This document shows, in pieces, positions 52,647-64,000 of a stretch of DNA of 64,000 nt. The notes beneath the pieces were generated by a model. The model worked only from the letters and a program-made list of their open reading frames with translations, made no database searches and had not been told where the DNA came from. Location: positions 62,001 through 126,000 of the forward strand of contig NZ_JOID01000001.1 of assembly GCF_000719865.1 (NCBI RefSeq). Reading direction: 5' to 3'. A program made the position numbers and the translations under genes. Each line of letters begins with the position of its first letter. The stretch's first letter is position 1. Source of the DNA: Streptomyces albus subsp. albus. GTDB taxonomy: Bacteria > Actinomycetota > Actinomycetes > Streptomycetales > Streptomycetaceae.

Positions 52647-53876
52647 GTGAGCAGCGACCCGTGGGGCCGCGTCGACGAGGCGGGGACCGTGTACGTGCGT
52701 ACGGCCGAGGGCGAGAAGGTCGTCGGATCGTGGCAGGCCGGCTCTCCCGACGAGGCCCTTGCCTACTTCGAGCGCAAGTACGAAGGGCTGGTCGTGGAGA
52801 TCGGCCTCCTCGAACGCCGGGTGCGGACCACCGACCTGTCGGCCAAGGACGCGATGACGGCCATCGGCCACATCCGGGAGCAGGTCGACCAGCACCACGC
52901 GGTGGGCGATCTCGACGCCCTGCGGAAGCGGCTCGACAAGCTCGCCGAGACCGTCGAGGCGCGCCGCGAGGAGCGCCGGGCGGCCAAGGCCCGGCAGTCC
53001 GACGAGGCGCGGGAGGCCAAGGAGAAGCTGGTCGCCGAGGCCGAGGAACTGGCGGGCAGCGACCAGTGGCGGTCGGCCGGCGAGCGGCTGCGGGCGCTGG
53101 TGGACACGTGGAAGGGGCTGCCCCGGCTCGACCGCAAGACGGACGACGAGCTGTGGCACCGCTTCTCCCACGCCCGTTCGGCGTTCTCCAAGCGGCGGAA
53201 GGCGCACTTCGCCTCCCTGGACGCCCAGCGCGAGGAGGCCCGCCGGGCCAAGGAGAAGCTGGTCGCCGAGGCCGAGGCGCTCTCCGGCTCGACCGACTGG
53301 GGCCCGACGGCCGCCCGTTACCGCGAGCTGATGACCGCCTGGAAGGCGGCGGGCCGCGCCCAGCGGGAGGCTGAGGAGGACCTGTGGAGCCGCTTCCGCG
53401 GCGCCCAGGACGTCTTCTTCCAGGCCCGCTCCGAGGCGTTCTCGGAGCGCGACGCCGAGCAGCGGGAGAACCTGACCCGCAAGGAGGAGCTGGCGGCCGA
53501 GGCGGAGAAGCTGCTGCCGGTCACCGACCTCAAGGCGGCCCGCGCGGCCTTCCGTTCGGTCAACGAGCGGTGGGAGGCCATCGGCCATGTGCCGCGCGAC
53601 GCCCGCCCGAAGATCGAGGGCCGGATGCACGCCGTCGAGCGCGCCATCCAGGAGGCCGAGGAAGCCGAGTGGCGGCGGACGAACCCGGAGGCGCGGGCCC
53701 GCGCCGAGGGGCTGACCGGCCAGCTGCAGGCCGCCGTCGACAAGCTGCGCGGCCAGGTGGACGCGGCCCGCGCCGCCGGCAACAACGCCAAGGCCGACAA
53801 GCTCACCAAGGAGCTGGAGGGCCGCCAGGCCCTGCTGGACCAGGCGCTCAAGGGCCTGCAGGAGTTCGGCGGCTGA
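52647..53876 (+). CDS. DUF349 coiled-coil protein
   Basis: 409 residues from GTG 52647, with GGAGGAGG at 52635-52642. An N-terminal ~60-residue beta-like segment (WGRVDEAGTVYVRTAEGEKV) precedes three ~75-residue helical DUF349 repeats. Each repeat carries KEKLVAEAEELAGS-type and W-x-R/F-x-x-A motifs (LWHRFSHARSAFSKRRKAHF, LWSRFRGAQDVFFQARSEAF, and AAFRSVNERWEAIGHVPRD). The C-terminal helix is Lys/Ala-rich. Related proteins are linked to translation or nucleic-acid stress, but the biochemical role is not established. Convergent with relA. Confidence 0.9.
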   Translation: MSSDPWGRVDEAGTVYVRTAEGEKVVGSWQAGSPDEALAYFERKYEGLVVEIGLLERRVRTTDLSAKDAMTAIGHIREQVDQHHAVGDLDALRKRLDKLAETVEARREERRAAKARQSDEAREAKEKLVAEAEELAGSDQWRSAGERLRALVDTWKGLPRLDRKTDDELWHRFSHARSAFSKRRKAHFASLDAQREEARRAKEKLVAEAEALSGSTDWGPTAARYRELMTAWKAAGRAQREAEEDLWSRFRGAQDVFFQARSEAFSERDAEQRENLTRKEELAAEAEKLLPVTDLKAARAAFRSVNERWEAIGHVPRDARPKIEGRMHAVERAIQEAEEAEWRRTNPEARARAEGLTGQLQAAVDKLRGQVDAARAAGNNAKADKLTKELEGRQALLDQALKGLQEFGG

Positions 53877-53894
53877 GCCCCGGACAGGGACGCG

Positions 53895-53935
53895 GAACGG
53901 CCCCGGCGCGCAGGTGGTGCGCGCCGGGGCCGTTC
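53895..53935. terminator. Strong bidirectional terminator between the DUF349 gene and relA
   Basis: Perfect 18-bp stem (53895-53912 with 53918-53935) and a 5-nt loop GGTGG. The longest perfect stem seen in the window, placed between converging genes. Confidence 0.9.
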
Positions 53936-53972
53936 GCCGTTCCCAGTCCCGCTGTTCCCGGTCCCGCCGTGC

Positions 53973-56480
<2,508 letters not shown>

Positions 56481-56630
56481 GAGCACTCCTCAGGGGGGTG
56501 GCCTCTCCCCGCGGGCAGCCGGGGAGACGGGTCCGGACTCCCGTTGAGATCCGGACATCCATGGTATCGGCCCCCGGTGAATCGGCGCGGCCCGGCTCCG
56601 CCGCGGCCGGGGCGGCGGACATGACGGAGA

Positions 56631-56675
56631 CATGACCGAGGGCGGACGCCCAGGTGACGCCCGCCCTCGGTCATG
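56631..56675 (-). terminator. apt terminator hairpin
   Basis: Perfect 15-bp stem (56631-56645 with 56661-56675), 15-nt loop, 26 nt past the apt stop. It separates the secDF-apt transcript from relA. Confidence 0.85.
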
Positions 56676-56701
56676 CTGTGATCCGCGTCTCAGCGGCCGG
56701 C

Positions 56702-57262
56702 TCAGACGGTGAGGAGGACCTCCAGCGGGGCCCCGGAGAGCGACCGCTCCAGCCGCTCCCGGCCGTCGAGGAAGCTCAGCTCCATGAGCATGGCCACCCC
56801 GGCGATGCCGGCCCCGGCCCGCCGGATGAGCGACAGGGAGGCCTCGGCGGTCCCGCCGGTGGCCAGCACGTCGTCGATCACCATCACACGGTCGCCGGGC
56901 ACCAGGTCCTCGGCGTGTATCTCGATCTCGGCGCTGCCGTACTCCAGGTCGTAGGCCTGGCCCAGCGTCGCCCCGGGGAGCTTGCCGGCCTTCCGCACGG
57001 GGACGAAGCCCAGTCCGGCGCGGACGGCGGCGGGGGCGGCGAGGATGAACCCGCGCGCCTCCAGGCCGACGACCTTGGTCGCGCCGTGCCGCAGGCACAG
57101 CTCGGCGAGGGTGTCCGTGAGCGCGCCGAAGGCGGCCGGGTCGGCCAGCAGCGGGGTGATGTCCTTGAACGTCACGCCGGGCTTCGGGTAGTCGGCCACG
57201 TCCCGGATCCGGGCGGTGAGCAGGCTCCGCAGCTCGGCGGTGGCGAGTGGCGAGACGGTCAC
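56702..57262 (-). CDS. apt: Adenine phosphoribosyltransferase
   Basis: 186 residues. Salvages adenine to AMP with PRPP. PRPP motif VMVIDDVLATGGTAEASL, N-terminal DVADYPKPGVTFKDITPLL, and GLEARGFILAAPAAV are typical. GTG 57262 overlaps the secF stop by 4 nt (GTGA). Placement between secF and relA is a standard actinobacterial arrangement. Confidence 0.96.
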   Translation of the reverse strand: MTVSPLATAELRSLLTARIRDVADYPKPGVTFKDITPLLADPAAFGALTDTLAELCLRHGATKVVGLEARGFILAAPAAVRAGLGFVPVRKAGKLPGATLGQAYDLEYGSAEIEIHAEDLVPGDRVMVIDDVLATGGTAEASLSLIRRAGAGIAGVAMLMELSFLDGRERLERSLSGAPLEVLLTV

Positions 57263-58389
57263 CGGCGCCTCCCGGAGGGGCGCCCGCGGCGGCCGCCCCG
57301 GGGGGCGGGGGGCCCGGAGACCCCGGCGGCGGCGGTGGCGCCGTGCGCACCGGTGCCGTCCTCGTCGTCCTCGGACCGCCGCGCGGTGCCCTCGGCCTCG
57401 GCGTCGCTCTCGCCCCGCGCGGCGGCCGAGGCGCGCTTGGCGAGGACCCGCCTGCGCAGGGCGGCCGTCTCCGGCTCGCGCTCCTTGAGATCGGCGACCA
57501 GCGGGGTCGCGATGAAGATCGAGGAATACGCACCGGCGGCCAGACCGACGAAGAGGGAGAGCGAGATGTCGTTGAGCATGCCGGCCCCGAGCACGCCGCC
57601 GCCGATGAACAGCAGACCGGCGACCGGGAGCAGCGCCACCACCGTGGTGTTGATGGAGCGCACCAGGGTGCCGTTGATGCTGCGGTTGGCGATCTCGCTG
57701 TACGTGTAGCGGTTCTGCTTGAGGATGCCCCGGCTGCTCTCCTTGAGACTGTCGAAGACCACGACGGTGTCGTAGAGGGAGTAACCGAGGATCGTCAGCA
57801 GACCGATGACGGTGCCGACGCTGACCTCGAAGCCGACCAGGGCGTAGATGCCCACGGTGATGGTGATGTCGTGGATCAGCGCGACGAGGGCCGCGACGGC
57901 CATGCGCCACTCGAAGGCGATGGCGAGATAGATCACCACCAGCGCCATGAAGATGCCCAGGCCCATCCAGGCCTTGTTGGCGATCTGCTTGCCCCAGCTG
58001 GGGCCGACCAGATCGGCGTTGATGTCGTCGGCCGGGATGTTCATCCCCTCGGCCAGATCGGCCTTGATCTGGTCGGACTTGGCGGTGTCGACCTCGCTGA
58101 TCTGGATCCGCAGGCCGCCGTTGCCGAGTTCCTGGACGAGCGCCTGGTGGCCGGAGGCCTCCTCGGCCATCTCCTCGGCGCGCTGGGCGGAGACCGTGCT
58201 CTTCGGCGTGGTGAAGACGGCGCCACCGGAGAACTCGATGCCCATGTTGAGGCCGCGGACACCCAGGCCGACGATGGCCGTGATGGTGATCAGTACGGAG
58301 ACTCCGTACCAGAGCATGCGCTTGCCGATGAAGTCGTAGCCGACCTCACCGTGGTGAAGCCGGGCGCCGAGATCGCCGAGTCGCGACAT
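57259..58389 (-). CDS. secF: Protein translocase subunit SecF
   Basis: 376 residues from ATG 58389. RND-like subunit that uses proton-motive force to complete export. Six transmembrane helices: first at ~25-45 (MLWYGVSVLITITAIVGLGV), then five in the C-terminal half (IFMALVVIYLAIAFEW, VGTVIGLLTILGYSLYDTVV). The signature GIEFSGG near residue 52 and YDTVVVFDSLKESSRG are conserved. The last ~60 residues form a Ser/Glu/Gly/Arg-rich cytoplasmic tail. It starts 1 nt after the secD stop. Confidence 0.97.
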   Translation of the reverse strand: MSRLGDLGARLHHGEVGYDFIGKRMLWYGVSVLITITAIVGLGVRGLNMGIEFSGGAVFTTPKSTVSAQRAEEMAEEASGHQALVQELGNGGLRIQISEVDTAKSDQIKADLAEGMNIPADDINADLVGPSWGKQIANKAWMGLGIFMALVVIYLAIAFEWRMAVAALVALIHDITITVGIYALVGFEVSVGTVIGLLTILGYSLYDTVVVFDSLKESSRGILKQNRYTYSEIANRSINGTLVRSINTTVVALLPVAGLLFIGGGVLGAGMLNDISLSLFVGLAAGAYSSIFIATPLVADLKEREPETAALRRRVLAKRASAAARGESDAEAEGTARRSEDDEDGTGAHGATAAAGVSGPPAPRGGRRGRPSGRRR

Positions 58390-58390
58390 C

Positions 58391-60187
58391 TCAGGCCTCC
58401 TTCGGTTCGGTCGTGGCGATGACGGGGCGGCGGCGTCCGCCACGGATCGGCGGCCGCGCGCCGAGCCGCTGCGGGTCCACTCCGGACCAGGCGTGGCCGC
58501 CGCCGAAGAACTTGGTCCTGGCGACCAGGGACACCATCGGCTTGGTGAAGAAGAAGACCACGACCACGTCGAGGATCGTGGTGAGTCCCAGGGTGAAGGC
58601 GAATCCCTGGACCTTGCCGACCGTGGCGACGAAGAGCACCGCGGCGGCGAGGAACGACACGAAGTCGGCGACCAGGATGGTGCGCCGGGCCCGCGGCCAG
58701 CCGCGTTCGGCGGCCGAGGGGAGGGACCGGCCCTCGCGGATCTCGTCGCGGAGCCGTTCGAAGTACACGATGAACGAGTCCGCGGTGATGCCGATGGCGA
58801 CGATGGCGCCGCAGACGGCGGGAAGGTTCAGCGCGAAGCCGATACCGGGCCCCAGCAAGGTCATGATCACGTAGGTGAGGATCGCGGAGGCCAGCAGGCT
58901 GAAGAGGGCGATCACGGACAGGCCCCGGTAGTAGGCCACCAGGTAGACCACGACCAGGGCGAGGCCGATGGCGCCGGCGATGAGCCCCGCGTTGAGCTGC
59001 TCGCCGCCGAGGGCCGCGGAGACCGTGGTGACACTGGACTCGGTGAAGCTCAGCGGCAGGGCGCCGTAGGAGAGCACGTTGGCCAGGTCCTCGGCGGACT
59101 GCTGGTTGAAGCTGCCGGAGATCTCGGCGTTGCCGCCGCCGATCCGGGTGTCGACGGAGGGCGCCGAGACGACCTCGCCGTCCAGGACGATGGCGAACTG
59201 GTTGGGCTGCTGCTTGGAGATCCGCTCGGTGGCGTCCGCGAACTGCTCGGCACCCTTGCCGTTGAAGTCGAGGGTGACGACCCAGCCCTTGCCGGTCTGG
59301 GAGTCGAAGAGCGCCTTGGCGTCGTCGACCTCCGTGCCGGCGACGTCCGTCGGGCCGAGGGCGTACTTGGCGGTGCCCTGCTCGTCACAGGCGACCGTGT
59401 TCTCGTCGGGCTTGGCGCCGTCTCCGGCCTTGGCCCGCTGCGCGGGAGAGGAGCAGTCCAGCGCGTCGAGCTTCTTCTGGAGGTCGGCGGGGATCTGCGG
59501 GCCCGGCTGCTGCGGGAGCTCCGGAGGGGCGGAGGGCGCCGGGGTCTTGGAGGGCGCCGCCAGCGGCTTCTCGGAGGCGTCGGCCGCGAGGGCGCCGGTC
59601 AGGGCCCGGCCCTGGGTGGTGGCGGAGGGCGACGGCATGCCCTCCCCCGCGTTCTCGTCGCCGGAACCGCTCTCGGCCTTCTCGCCGCCCTGGTCGGCGT
59701 CGGCCTCGTCGCCGTTCTTCTCGCCGTCCTTGTCGCCCTTGCCCGACGGGCTCGCCGAGGGCTCGGGGGCGGGCGCGCCCTGCGCGACGGCCAGTACCGG
59801 GCGGAACTGGAGCTGCGCGGTGGTGCCGACCTGCTCGCGCGCCTGCTTCTCGTTGGTGCCGCGCGGGATGTTGACGATGATGTTGCGGTCGCCCTGGGTC
59901 TGCACCTCGGCCTCGGACACACCCAGACCGTTGACGCGGCGTTCGATGATGCCGACCGCCGTGTTCATGTTGGTCGGGTTGATCGCGTCCTTCTCGCCGG
60001 GCTGGTTCTTGGCGGTGAGCGTGATGCTCGTGCCGCCGGCGAGGTCGATTCCCAGCCGTGGTGTGGTGTGCCCGGAGAGGAACATCCCCCCGGTCAGCGC
60101 CACCACGGCGATCAGGAACAGGACCAGGGTGCGCCCCGGCCTGCCCTGGGCCCCCGAGGGGCGCCGGCCCTTCTTCGGTGCTGCCAC
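58391..60187 (-). CDS. secD: Protein translocase subunit SecD
   Basis: 598 residues from GTG 60187. Membrane partner of SecF. The first transmembrane helix is at ~19-37 (LVLFLIAVVALTGGMFLSG), followed by LGIDLAGGTSITLTA. The large extracytoplasmic P1 domain contains a long Asp/Glu/Gly/Pro/Ser-rich insertion (~130-245). Five C-terminal transmembrane helices include GAIVAIGITADSFIVYFERLRDE (as IVAIGITADSFIVYFERLRD). yajC is 189 nt upstream, with a hairpin between them. Confidence 0.97.
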   Translation of the reverse strand: MAAPKKGRRPSGAQGRPGRTLVLFLIAVVALTGGMFLSGHTTPRLGIDLAGGTSITLTAKNQPGEKDAINPTNMNTAVGIIERRVNGLGVSEAEVQTQGDRNIIVNIPRGTNEKQAREQVGTTAQLQFRPVLAVAQGAPAPEPSASPSGKGDKDGEKNGDEADADQGGEKAESGSGDENAGEGMPSPSATTQGRALTGALAADASEKPLAAPSKTPAPSAPPELPQQPGPQIPADLQKKLDALDCSSPAQRAKAGDGAKPDENTVACDEQGTAKYALGPTDVAGTEVDDAKALFDSQTGKGWVVTLDFNGKGAEQFADATERISKQQPNQFAIVLDGEVVSAPSVDTRIGGGNAEISGSFNQQSAEDLANVLSYGALPLSFTESSVTTVSAALGGEQLNAGLIAGAIGLALVVVYLVAYYRGLSVIALFSLLASAILTYVIMTLLGPGIGFALNLPAVCGAIVAIGITADSFIVYFERLRDEIREGRSLPSAAERGWPRARRTILVADFVSFLAAAVLFVATVGKVQGFAFTLGLTTILDVVVVFFFTKPMVSLVARTKFFGGGHAWSGVDPQRLGARPPIRGGRRRPVIATTEPKEA

Positions 60188-60350
60188 CTTCTCGATTCTC
60201 CCTGTCCAACCGCACCGCATCGGTCGTGAGCGGGCGGCCACGAAGTGTAATGGAGGACGGTGCTCCGGTGCTCCGCGGGTGCGGGCGTCCGGCGGGCGGT
60301 CGTGCGCCGCGCGGCGGGGTCGCATCCCGGTCTCGGACGGCGGCACCCGG

Positions 60351-60369
60351 CGCGGGCGTCACGCCCGCG
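60351..60369 (-). terminator. Hairpin after yajC
   Basis: 8-bp stem (60351-60358 with 60362-60369), TCA loop, 7 nt past the yajC stop. It may only partly terminate, since secD lies downstream on the same strand. Confidence 0.5.
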
Positions 60370-60376
60370 GACGTGC

Positions 60377-60856
60377 CTACTTCGCGTCGGTGTCGCCGTC
60401 GTCCTTCTTGTTGACCTCGGCGGCCTCGGCGGCCTTGGTGTCCTCGGCGGCGCCGTCCTTGCCGAGGTCGACCGCGGGCTCGTCACCGGCCGCCGGGCGG
60501 TCCGCCGCGGTCAGCGAGGACGCGTCGTCCGGAACGACCGGGGTGCCGGCCTCGCTCTCGCCGCCGTCGAACTCGGCACCGTGCACGATGCGGTTGTACT
60601 CCGCGTCCTCGAGGACCGCGGCGACGGCGTTCTTGGCGTAGACGGCGTGGACCCCGGGAGCGACCTCCAGGAGGACCGTGTCGTCCCCGACCTCCTTGAC
60701 GGTGGCGTACATGCCCCCGATCGTGCGGATACCGGTGCCCGGCTGCATCTGGTCGCGCATCGCGGCGGCCTGCTGCTGCTTCTTCTTCGCCGAGCGGGTC
60801 ATGAGGACCATGGCCCCGATGAGCACGATGAAGGGGAGGAGAGTGACGATATTCAC
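60377..60856 (-). CDS. yajC: Preprotein translocase subunit YajC
   Basis: 159 residues from a GTG (MNIVTLLPFIVLIGAMVLMT). One transmembrane helix at ~4-20, then the basic SAKKKQQQAAAMRDQMQPGT motif and GIRTIGGMYATVKEVGDDTV. A ~70-residue acidic, Ala/Asp-rich tail follows (ends KKDDGDTDAK). Longer than the ~110-residue enterobacterial form, mainly by this tail. Upstream gene is ruvB. Confidence 0.94.
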   Translation of the reverse strand: MNIVTLLPFIVLIGAMVLMTRSAKKKQQQAAAMRDQMQPGTGIRTIGGMYATVKEVGDDTVLLEVAPGVHAVYAKNAVAAVLEDAEYNRIVHGAEFDGGESEAGTPVVPDDASSLTAADRPAAGDEPAVDLGKDGAAEDTKAAEAAEVNKKDDGDTDAK

Positions 60857-61021
60857 GGGACGGGGTTTCCTTCGCACGACCGCAGGGGATGCGGCCTGGT
60901 ATTCGGGGGTGGGTGTGCCGTCCGGCAGGGACGGCATCGGCGGAGTCTAAGCGAGTTCGCGCCGATGGAACAACGCCCAGCATGGCACCGGGGTTCCGGG
61001 GCGGGCGAGGGGACCGCGCCG

Positions 61022-62107
61022 TCAGACCCCGAAGAGTCCCTGCTGCGCCCCGGAGCCGCCCGCGCTCTGCGGCGGCCGCAGTCCCAGATGCTCCCATGCC
61101 GCCGGGGTGGCGACCCTGCCGCGGGGGGTGCGGGCCAGCAGCCCCTCGCGGACCAGGAACGGCTCGGCCACCTCCTCCACCGTCTCACGCTCCTCGCCCA
61201 CCGCGACGGAGAGCGTGGACAGGCCGACCGGTCCGCCGCCGAACAGCTTGAGCAGCGCGCCGAGCACGGCCCGGTCCAGCCGGTCCAGGCCCCGGCCGTC
61301 CACCTCGTAGACGCCGAGGGCGGTCTCCGCGACGGCGCGGGTGATCAGCCCGTCCGCCTTGACCTGGGCGTAGTCCCGGACCCGGCGGAGCAGCCGGTTG
61401 GCGATCCTGGGGGTGCCGCGGGAGCGGCCGGCGATCTCCGCGGCGCCGTCGGCCTCGATCTCGACGTCCAGCAGCCGGGCGGAGCGGTGCAGCACCCGCT
61501 CCAGCTCGGCGGGTTCGTAGAAGTCCATGTGCCCGGTGAAGCCGAAGCGGTCGCGCAGCGGGGGCGGCAGCAGTCCGGCCCGGGTCGTGGCGCCCACCAG
61601 GGTGAAGGGCGGCAGTTCCAGGGGGATGGCGGTGGCGCCGGGCCCCTTGCCGACGACGACGTCGACCCGGAAGTCCTCCATCGCCATGTAGAGCATCTCC
61701 TCGGCGGGCCGGGACATGCGGTGGATCTCGTCCAGGAAGAGGACCTCCCCCTCGGCGAGTGAGGAGAGGATCGCGGCGAGGTCGCCGGCGTGCTGGATGG
61801 CGGGGCCGGAGGTGATGCGGATCGGGGCGCCCATCTCCGCCGCGATGATCATCGAGAGGGTGGTCTTGCCGAGGCCGGGGGCGCCGGAGAGCAGGACGTG
61901 ATCGGCGGTGGCGCCGCGCTGGCGGGCGGCGCGCAGGACGAGGTCGAGCTGTTCGCGGACCCGCTCCTGGCCGACGAACTCGCCGAGGTTCTTCGGGCGC
62001 AGCGCCGCTTCGATGGCCTGGTCCTCACCGGCGGCGCCGGCGTCCACCAGCCGCTCCCCGGCCTCGGTCGCGGCCGCGGTGTCGGTAGGGGTGTCGTCCC
62101 AGTTCAT
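61022..62107 (-). CDS. ruvB: Holliday junction DNA helicase RuvB
   Basis: 361 residues, ATG 62107 ([10 protein letters not shown]). AAA+ motor for branch migration with Ruv[20 protein letters not shown], Walker [21 protein letters not shown], Walker [20 protein letters not shown], sensor [12 protein letters not shown], arginine finger [12 protein letters not shown], winged-helix C-terminus [20 protein letters not shown]. It is 95 nt downstream of ruvA. Confidence 0.97.
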   Translation of the reverse strand: MNWDDTPTDTAAATEAGERLVDAGAAGEDQAIEAALRPKNLGEFVGQERVREQLDLVLRAARQRGATADHVLLSGAPGLGKTTLSMIIAAEMGAPIRITSGPAIQHAGDLAAILSSLAEGEVLFLDEIHRMSRPAEEMLYMAMEDFRVDVVVGKGPGATAIPLELPPFTLVGATTRAGLLPPPLRDRFGFTGHMDFYEPAELERVLHRSARLLDVEIEADGAAEIAGRSRGTPRIANRLLRRVRDYAQVKADGLITRAVAETALGVYEVDGRGLDRLDRAVLGALLKLFGGGPVGLSTLSVAVGEERETVEEVAEPFLVREGLLARTPRGRVATPAAWEHLGLRPPQSAGGSGAQQGLFGV

Positions 62108-62202
62108 GGTCTCTCTCAGCTCGGCGGGTACCGGTTGCGCGGGGTCCGGCTCACGGGTCCGGTTTCGCGGGGGCGGCGGGCGGTTCCGGGCCCGGTCCGG
62201 GG

Positions 62203-62826
62203 TCAGCGGGTGCGGTTCAGGGTCTGCAGGGCGGCGCGCAGCAGCTGCGGCACGGGCGGGGCGGTGCCCGCGGCGAGGGCCTCCTCGGCCTGCGGGCCGA
62301 CGGCGGCCACGGCCTCCTCGGCCTCGCGGGGGGCGTAGCCGAGGCCGATCAGGGCGGCGTGCAGCTGCTCGCTCCAGGCGGCGGGGCCGGAGGCCTTCGC
62401 GCGGGCGGCGACGCCGGTGCCCAGGGGCTCGCCGAGCCGGTCCTTGAGCTCCAGGAGCAGCTTCTGGGCGCCCTTCTTCCCGATGCCCGGTACGGCCGTG
62501 AGGGCCTTCTCGTCCCCGGTGGAGACGGCGAGCCGCAGGGCGTCGGGGCTGTGCACGGCGAGCATGGCCTGGGCCAGCCGGGGGCCGACGCCGCTGGCGG
62601 TCTGGAGGAGTTCGAACACCTGCCGCTCGTCGTCGTCGGCGAAGCCGTAGAGGGTGAGGGAGTCCTCGCGGACCACCAGGGACGTGGCGAGCCTGGCCTG
62701 CTCGCCGAGGCGCAGCCCGGAGAGGGTGTCCGGGGTGCACTGGACGGCGATGCCGATGCCGCCCACCTCGACGACGGCGCTGCCCGGGGCGATCGCGGCG
62801 ACGGGGCCGCTGACGAAGGCGATCAC
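62203..62826 (-). CDS. ruvA: Holliday junction DNA helicase RuvA
   Basis: 207 residues, GTG 62826 overlapping the ruvC stop (GTGA). Tetrameric junction binder. OB-fold domain I ([40 protein letters not shown]), two HhH motifs ([33 protein letters not shown]) and a C-terminal domain III contacting RuvB ([16 protein letters not shown]). Confidence 0.96.
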   Translation of the reverse strand: MIAFVSGPVAAIAPGSAVVEVGGIGIAVQCTPDTLSGLRLGEQARLATSLVVREDSLTLYGFADDDERQVFELLQTASGVGPRLAQAMLAVHSPDALRLAVSTGDEKALTAVPGIGKKGAQKLLLELKDRLGEPLGTGVAARAKASGPAAWSEQLHAALIGLGYAPREAEEAVAAVGPQAEEALAAGTAPPVPQLLRAALQTLNRTR

Positions 62827-63488
62827 GGTGCTTCCCCTCCGGGGGTGTTCTCGGGCCGCGCGGCGGCCGGGCTCGCGGGGGCGGCGGACGCGCCCGCGGC
62901 CGGGGTGCCCGCCGGGCGCGGGGCGCGGGAGACGCCCGGCCCGCGGCCGGGGCCGGAGCGGAGCGCCGCGTGCTGGGCGCGCGCCAGGGCCTGCGCCTGC
63001 TGGAGGCGGTTGGTGGCGGGTGCGCGCCAGATGTGGCAGATGGCGAGCGCGAGGGCGTCGGCCGCGTCGGCCGGCTTCGGCGGCGCGGCGAGCCGCAGCA
63101 GGCGGGTGACCATCGCGCCGACCTGGGCCTTGTCGGCCCGGCCGCTGCCGGTGACGGCGGCCTTGACCTCGCTGGGGGTGTGCAGCGCGACGGGCAGGCC
63201 GCGGCGGGCCGCGCAGAGCATCGCGACAGCGCTGGCCTGGGCGGTACCCATGACCGTACGGACGTTGTGCTGGCTGAACACCCGTTCCACGGCGACGCAG
63301 TCGGGGCGGTGCTCGTCCAGCCACTGCTCGATGCCCCGTTCGACCAGGACGAGCCGGTCGGGGACGTCGGCGTCGGCGGGGGTGCGGACCACTCCGACGC
63401 CGAGCATCGTCAGCGGGCGTCCGGCCACGCCGTCGACGACGCCGACACCGCACCGGGTCAGCCCCGGGTCCACGCCCAGTACGCGCAC
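62823..63488 (-). CDS. ruvC: Crossover junction endodeoxyribonuclease RuvC
   Basis: 221 residues, GTG start at 63488. Cleaves Holliday junctions. Catalytic acids expected in [17 protein letters not shown] (D7), [20 protein letters not shown] (Glu ~68) and [12 protein letters not shown] (two Asp). The C-terminal ~50 residues form a Pro/Ala/Gly/Arg tail beyond the usual ~170-residue core. Coupled to ruvA by a 4-nt overlap. Confidence 0.96.
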   Translation of the reverse strand: MRVLGVDPGLTRCGVGVVDGVAGRPLTMLGVGVVRTPADADVPDRLVLVERGIEQWLDEHRPDCVAVERVFSQHNVRTVMGTAQASAVAMLCAARRGLPVALHTPSEVKAAVTGSGRADKAQVGAMVTRLLRLAAPPKPADAADALALAICHIWRAPATNRLQQAQALARAQHAALRSGPGRGPGVSRAPRPAGTPAAGASAAPASPAAARPENTPGGEAP

Positions 63489-63554
63489 AGCGGCGCCCCT
63501 CCCCTCGATTCGGTCAGGTGTTCCTGCAGGCTATCGGCTGCCGCTGACAGCGCG

Positions 63555-63586
63555 ACGGGCCGACGGGGTGTGTCCCGTCGGCCCGT
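63555..63586 (-). terminator. yebC terminator hairpin
   Basis: Perfect 13-bp stem (63555-63567 with 63574-63586) and a 6-nt loop, 43 nt past the yebC stop and 66 nt before ruvC. Confidence 0.8.
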
Positions 63587-63629
63587 ACCCTGCGATGCCG
63601 TGCGGCCGTGGTGGCGCGGTGCCCGTGGA

Positions 63630-64000
63630 TCAGGCCTCGACCTTCGCCATGACCTCGTCCGAGACGTCGAAGTTCGCGAAGACGTTCTGCACGTCGTCGC
63701 TGTCGTCGAGCGCGTCGATCAGCTTGAAGATCTTCCGCGCCCCCTCCTCGTCCAACTGCACCTGCATGGTGGGGACGAAGCTGGCCTCGGCCGAGTCGTA
63801 GTCGATGCCCGCGTCGACGAGCGCGGTGCGGACCGCGACGAGGTCGGTGGCCTCGCTGATGACCTCGAACGACTCACCGAGGTCGTTGACCTCCTCGGCA
63901 CCCGCGTCGAGCACGGCGCCCAGCACGTCGTCCTCGGTCAGCTTGCCGTCCTCGCCCTTGGGGACGATGACGACGCCCTTGCGGTTGAACAGGTACGACA
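63630..64000 (-). CDS. yebC: YebC/TACO1-family protein (3' part; runs off the window)
   Basis: C-terminal 122 residues of a ~250-residue protein; the gene continues beyond 64000. The reading frame at the edge gives [20 protein letters not shown], then [38 protein letters not shown] and a C-terminus KVEA. YebC proteins associate with ribosomes at proline stretches and/or act as transcription regulators. Position next to ruvC is conserved in many bacteria. An internal ATG at 63926 is not the start. Confidence 0.93.
   Translation of the reverse strand, partial: SYLFNRKGVVIVPKGEDGKLTEDDVLGAVLDAGAEEVNDLGESFEVISEATDLVAVRTALVDAGIDYDSAEASFVPTMQVQLDEEGARKIFKLIDALDDSDDVQNVFANFDVSDEVMAKVEA

Overview
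The window is a very GC-rich chromosomal stretch that looks like the core region of a Streptomyces (or a close actinomycete). The evidence is gene content and order: priA-metK-coaBC-rpoZ-gmk-IHF, a complete pyr cluster, bldD, nusB-efp, an aro cluster, alaS-rpsD, hisS, relA-apt-secF-secD-yajC and ruvB-ruvA-ruvC-yebC. It also carries the developmental regulator BldD, an actinobacterial integration host factor, many GTG and some TTG starts, and 1-8 nt overlaps between operon genes. From memory, this order closely resembles the S. coelicolor region from about SCO1475 to SCO1521.

Layout. 1-7.8 kb: a small helix-turn-helix protein, then minus-strand priA, metK, coaBC, rpoZ, gmk and the IHF gene. 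7.8-18.5 kb: the minus-strand pyrimidine operon pyrR-pyrB-pyrC-(membrane protein)-carA-carB-pyrD-pyrF. 18.5-19.3 kb: bldD on the plus strand. 19.9-23.2 kb: a PLP-dependent decarboxylase-like gene and a GPH-type transporter, which look like an insertion between bldD and nusB. 23.4-38.1 kb: a long minus-strand housekeeping block (rpsD, two small membrane-associated proteins, alaS, ruvX, mltG, aroE, aroC, aroK, aroB, aroQ, a proline-rich P-loop protein, an M24-like protein, efp, nusB). 38.1-44.8 kb: an accessory interval with an iron-box-controlled DUF2470 gene, a TPR protein translationally coupled to a polyprenyl diphosphate synthase, a threonine-dehydratase-like enzyme and a serine hydrolase. 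44.9-64.0 kb: core genes again (rarA, VKOR, hisS, MBL hydrolase, cyclophilin, DUF349 protein, relA, apt, secF, secD, yajC, ruvB, ruvA, ruvC, yebC), interrupted by an AraC regulator divergent from a small secreted I36-like protein.

The core genes supply nucleotides (pyr, apt, gmk), aromatic precursors (aro), SAM and CoA (metK, coaBC), translation (alaS, hisS, rpsD, efp), protein export (secDF-yajC), recombination (ruvABC, rarA, priA) and global control (bldD, relA, rpoZ, IHF). The least explained part is 39.0-42.0 kb. There a 13-bp iteron-like array of five units (cores related to GTATAC) abuts the start of the TPR-prenyl synthase pair, and the prenyl synthase begins with an in-frame 9-bp minisatellite. 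Other points of interest are a near-consensus iron box squeezed between rpsD and the DUF2470 gene, an M24 peptidase homologue by efp that has lost most metal ligands, a PriA without a recognisable Walker A motif, and dyad operators upstream of metK, the dehydratase gene and the AraC/I36 pair. No tRNA, rRNA, CRISPR array, insertion sequence or prophage was recognised. All assignments come from reading motifs by eye; no database search was run.
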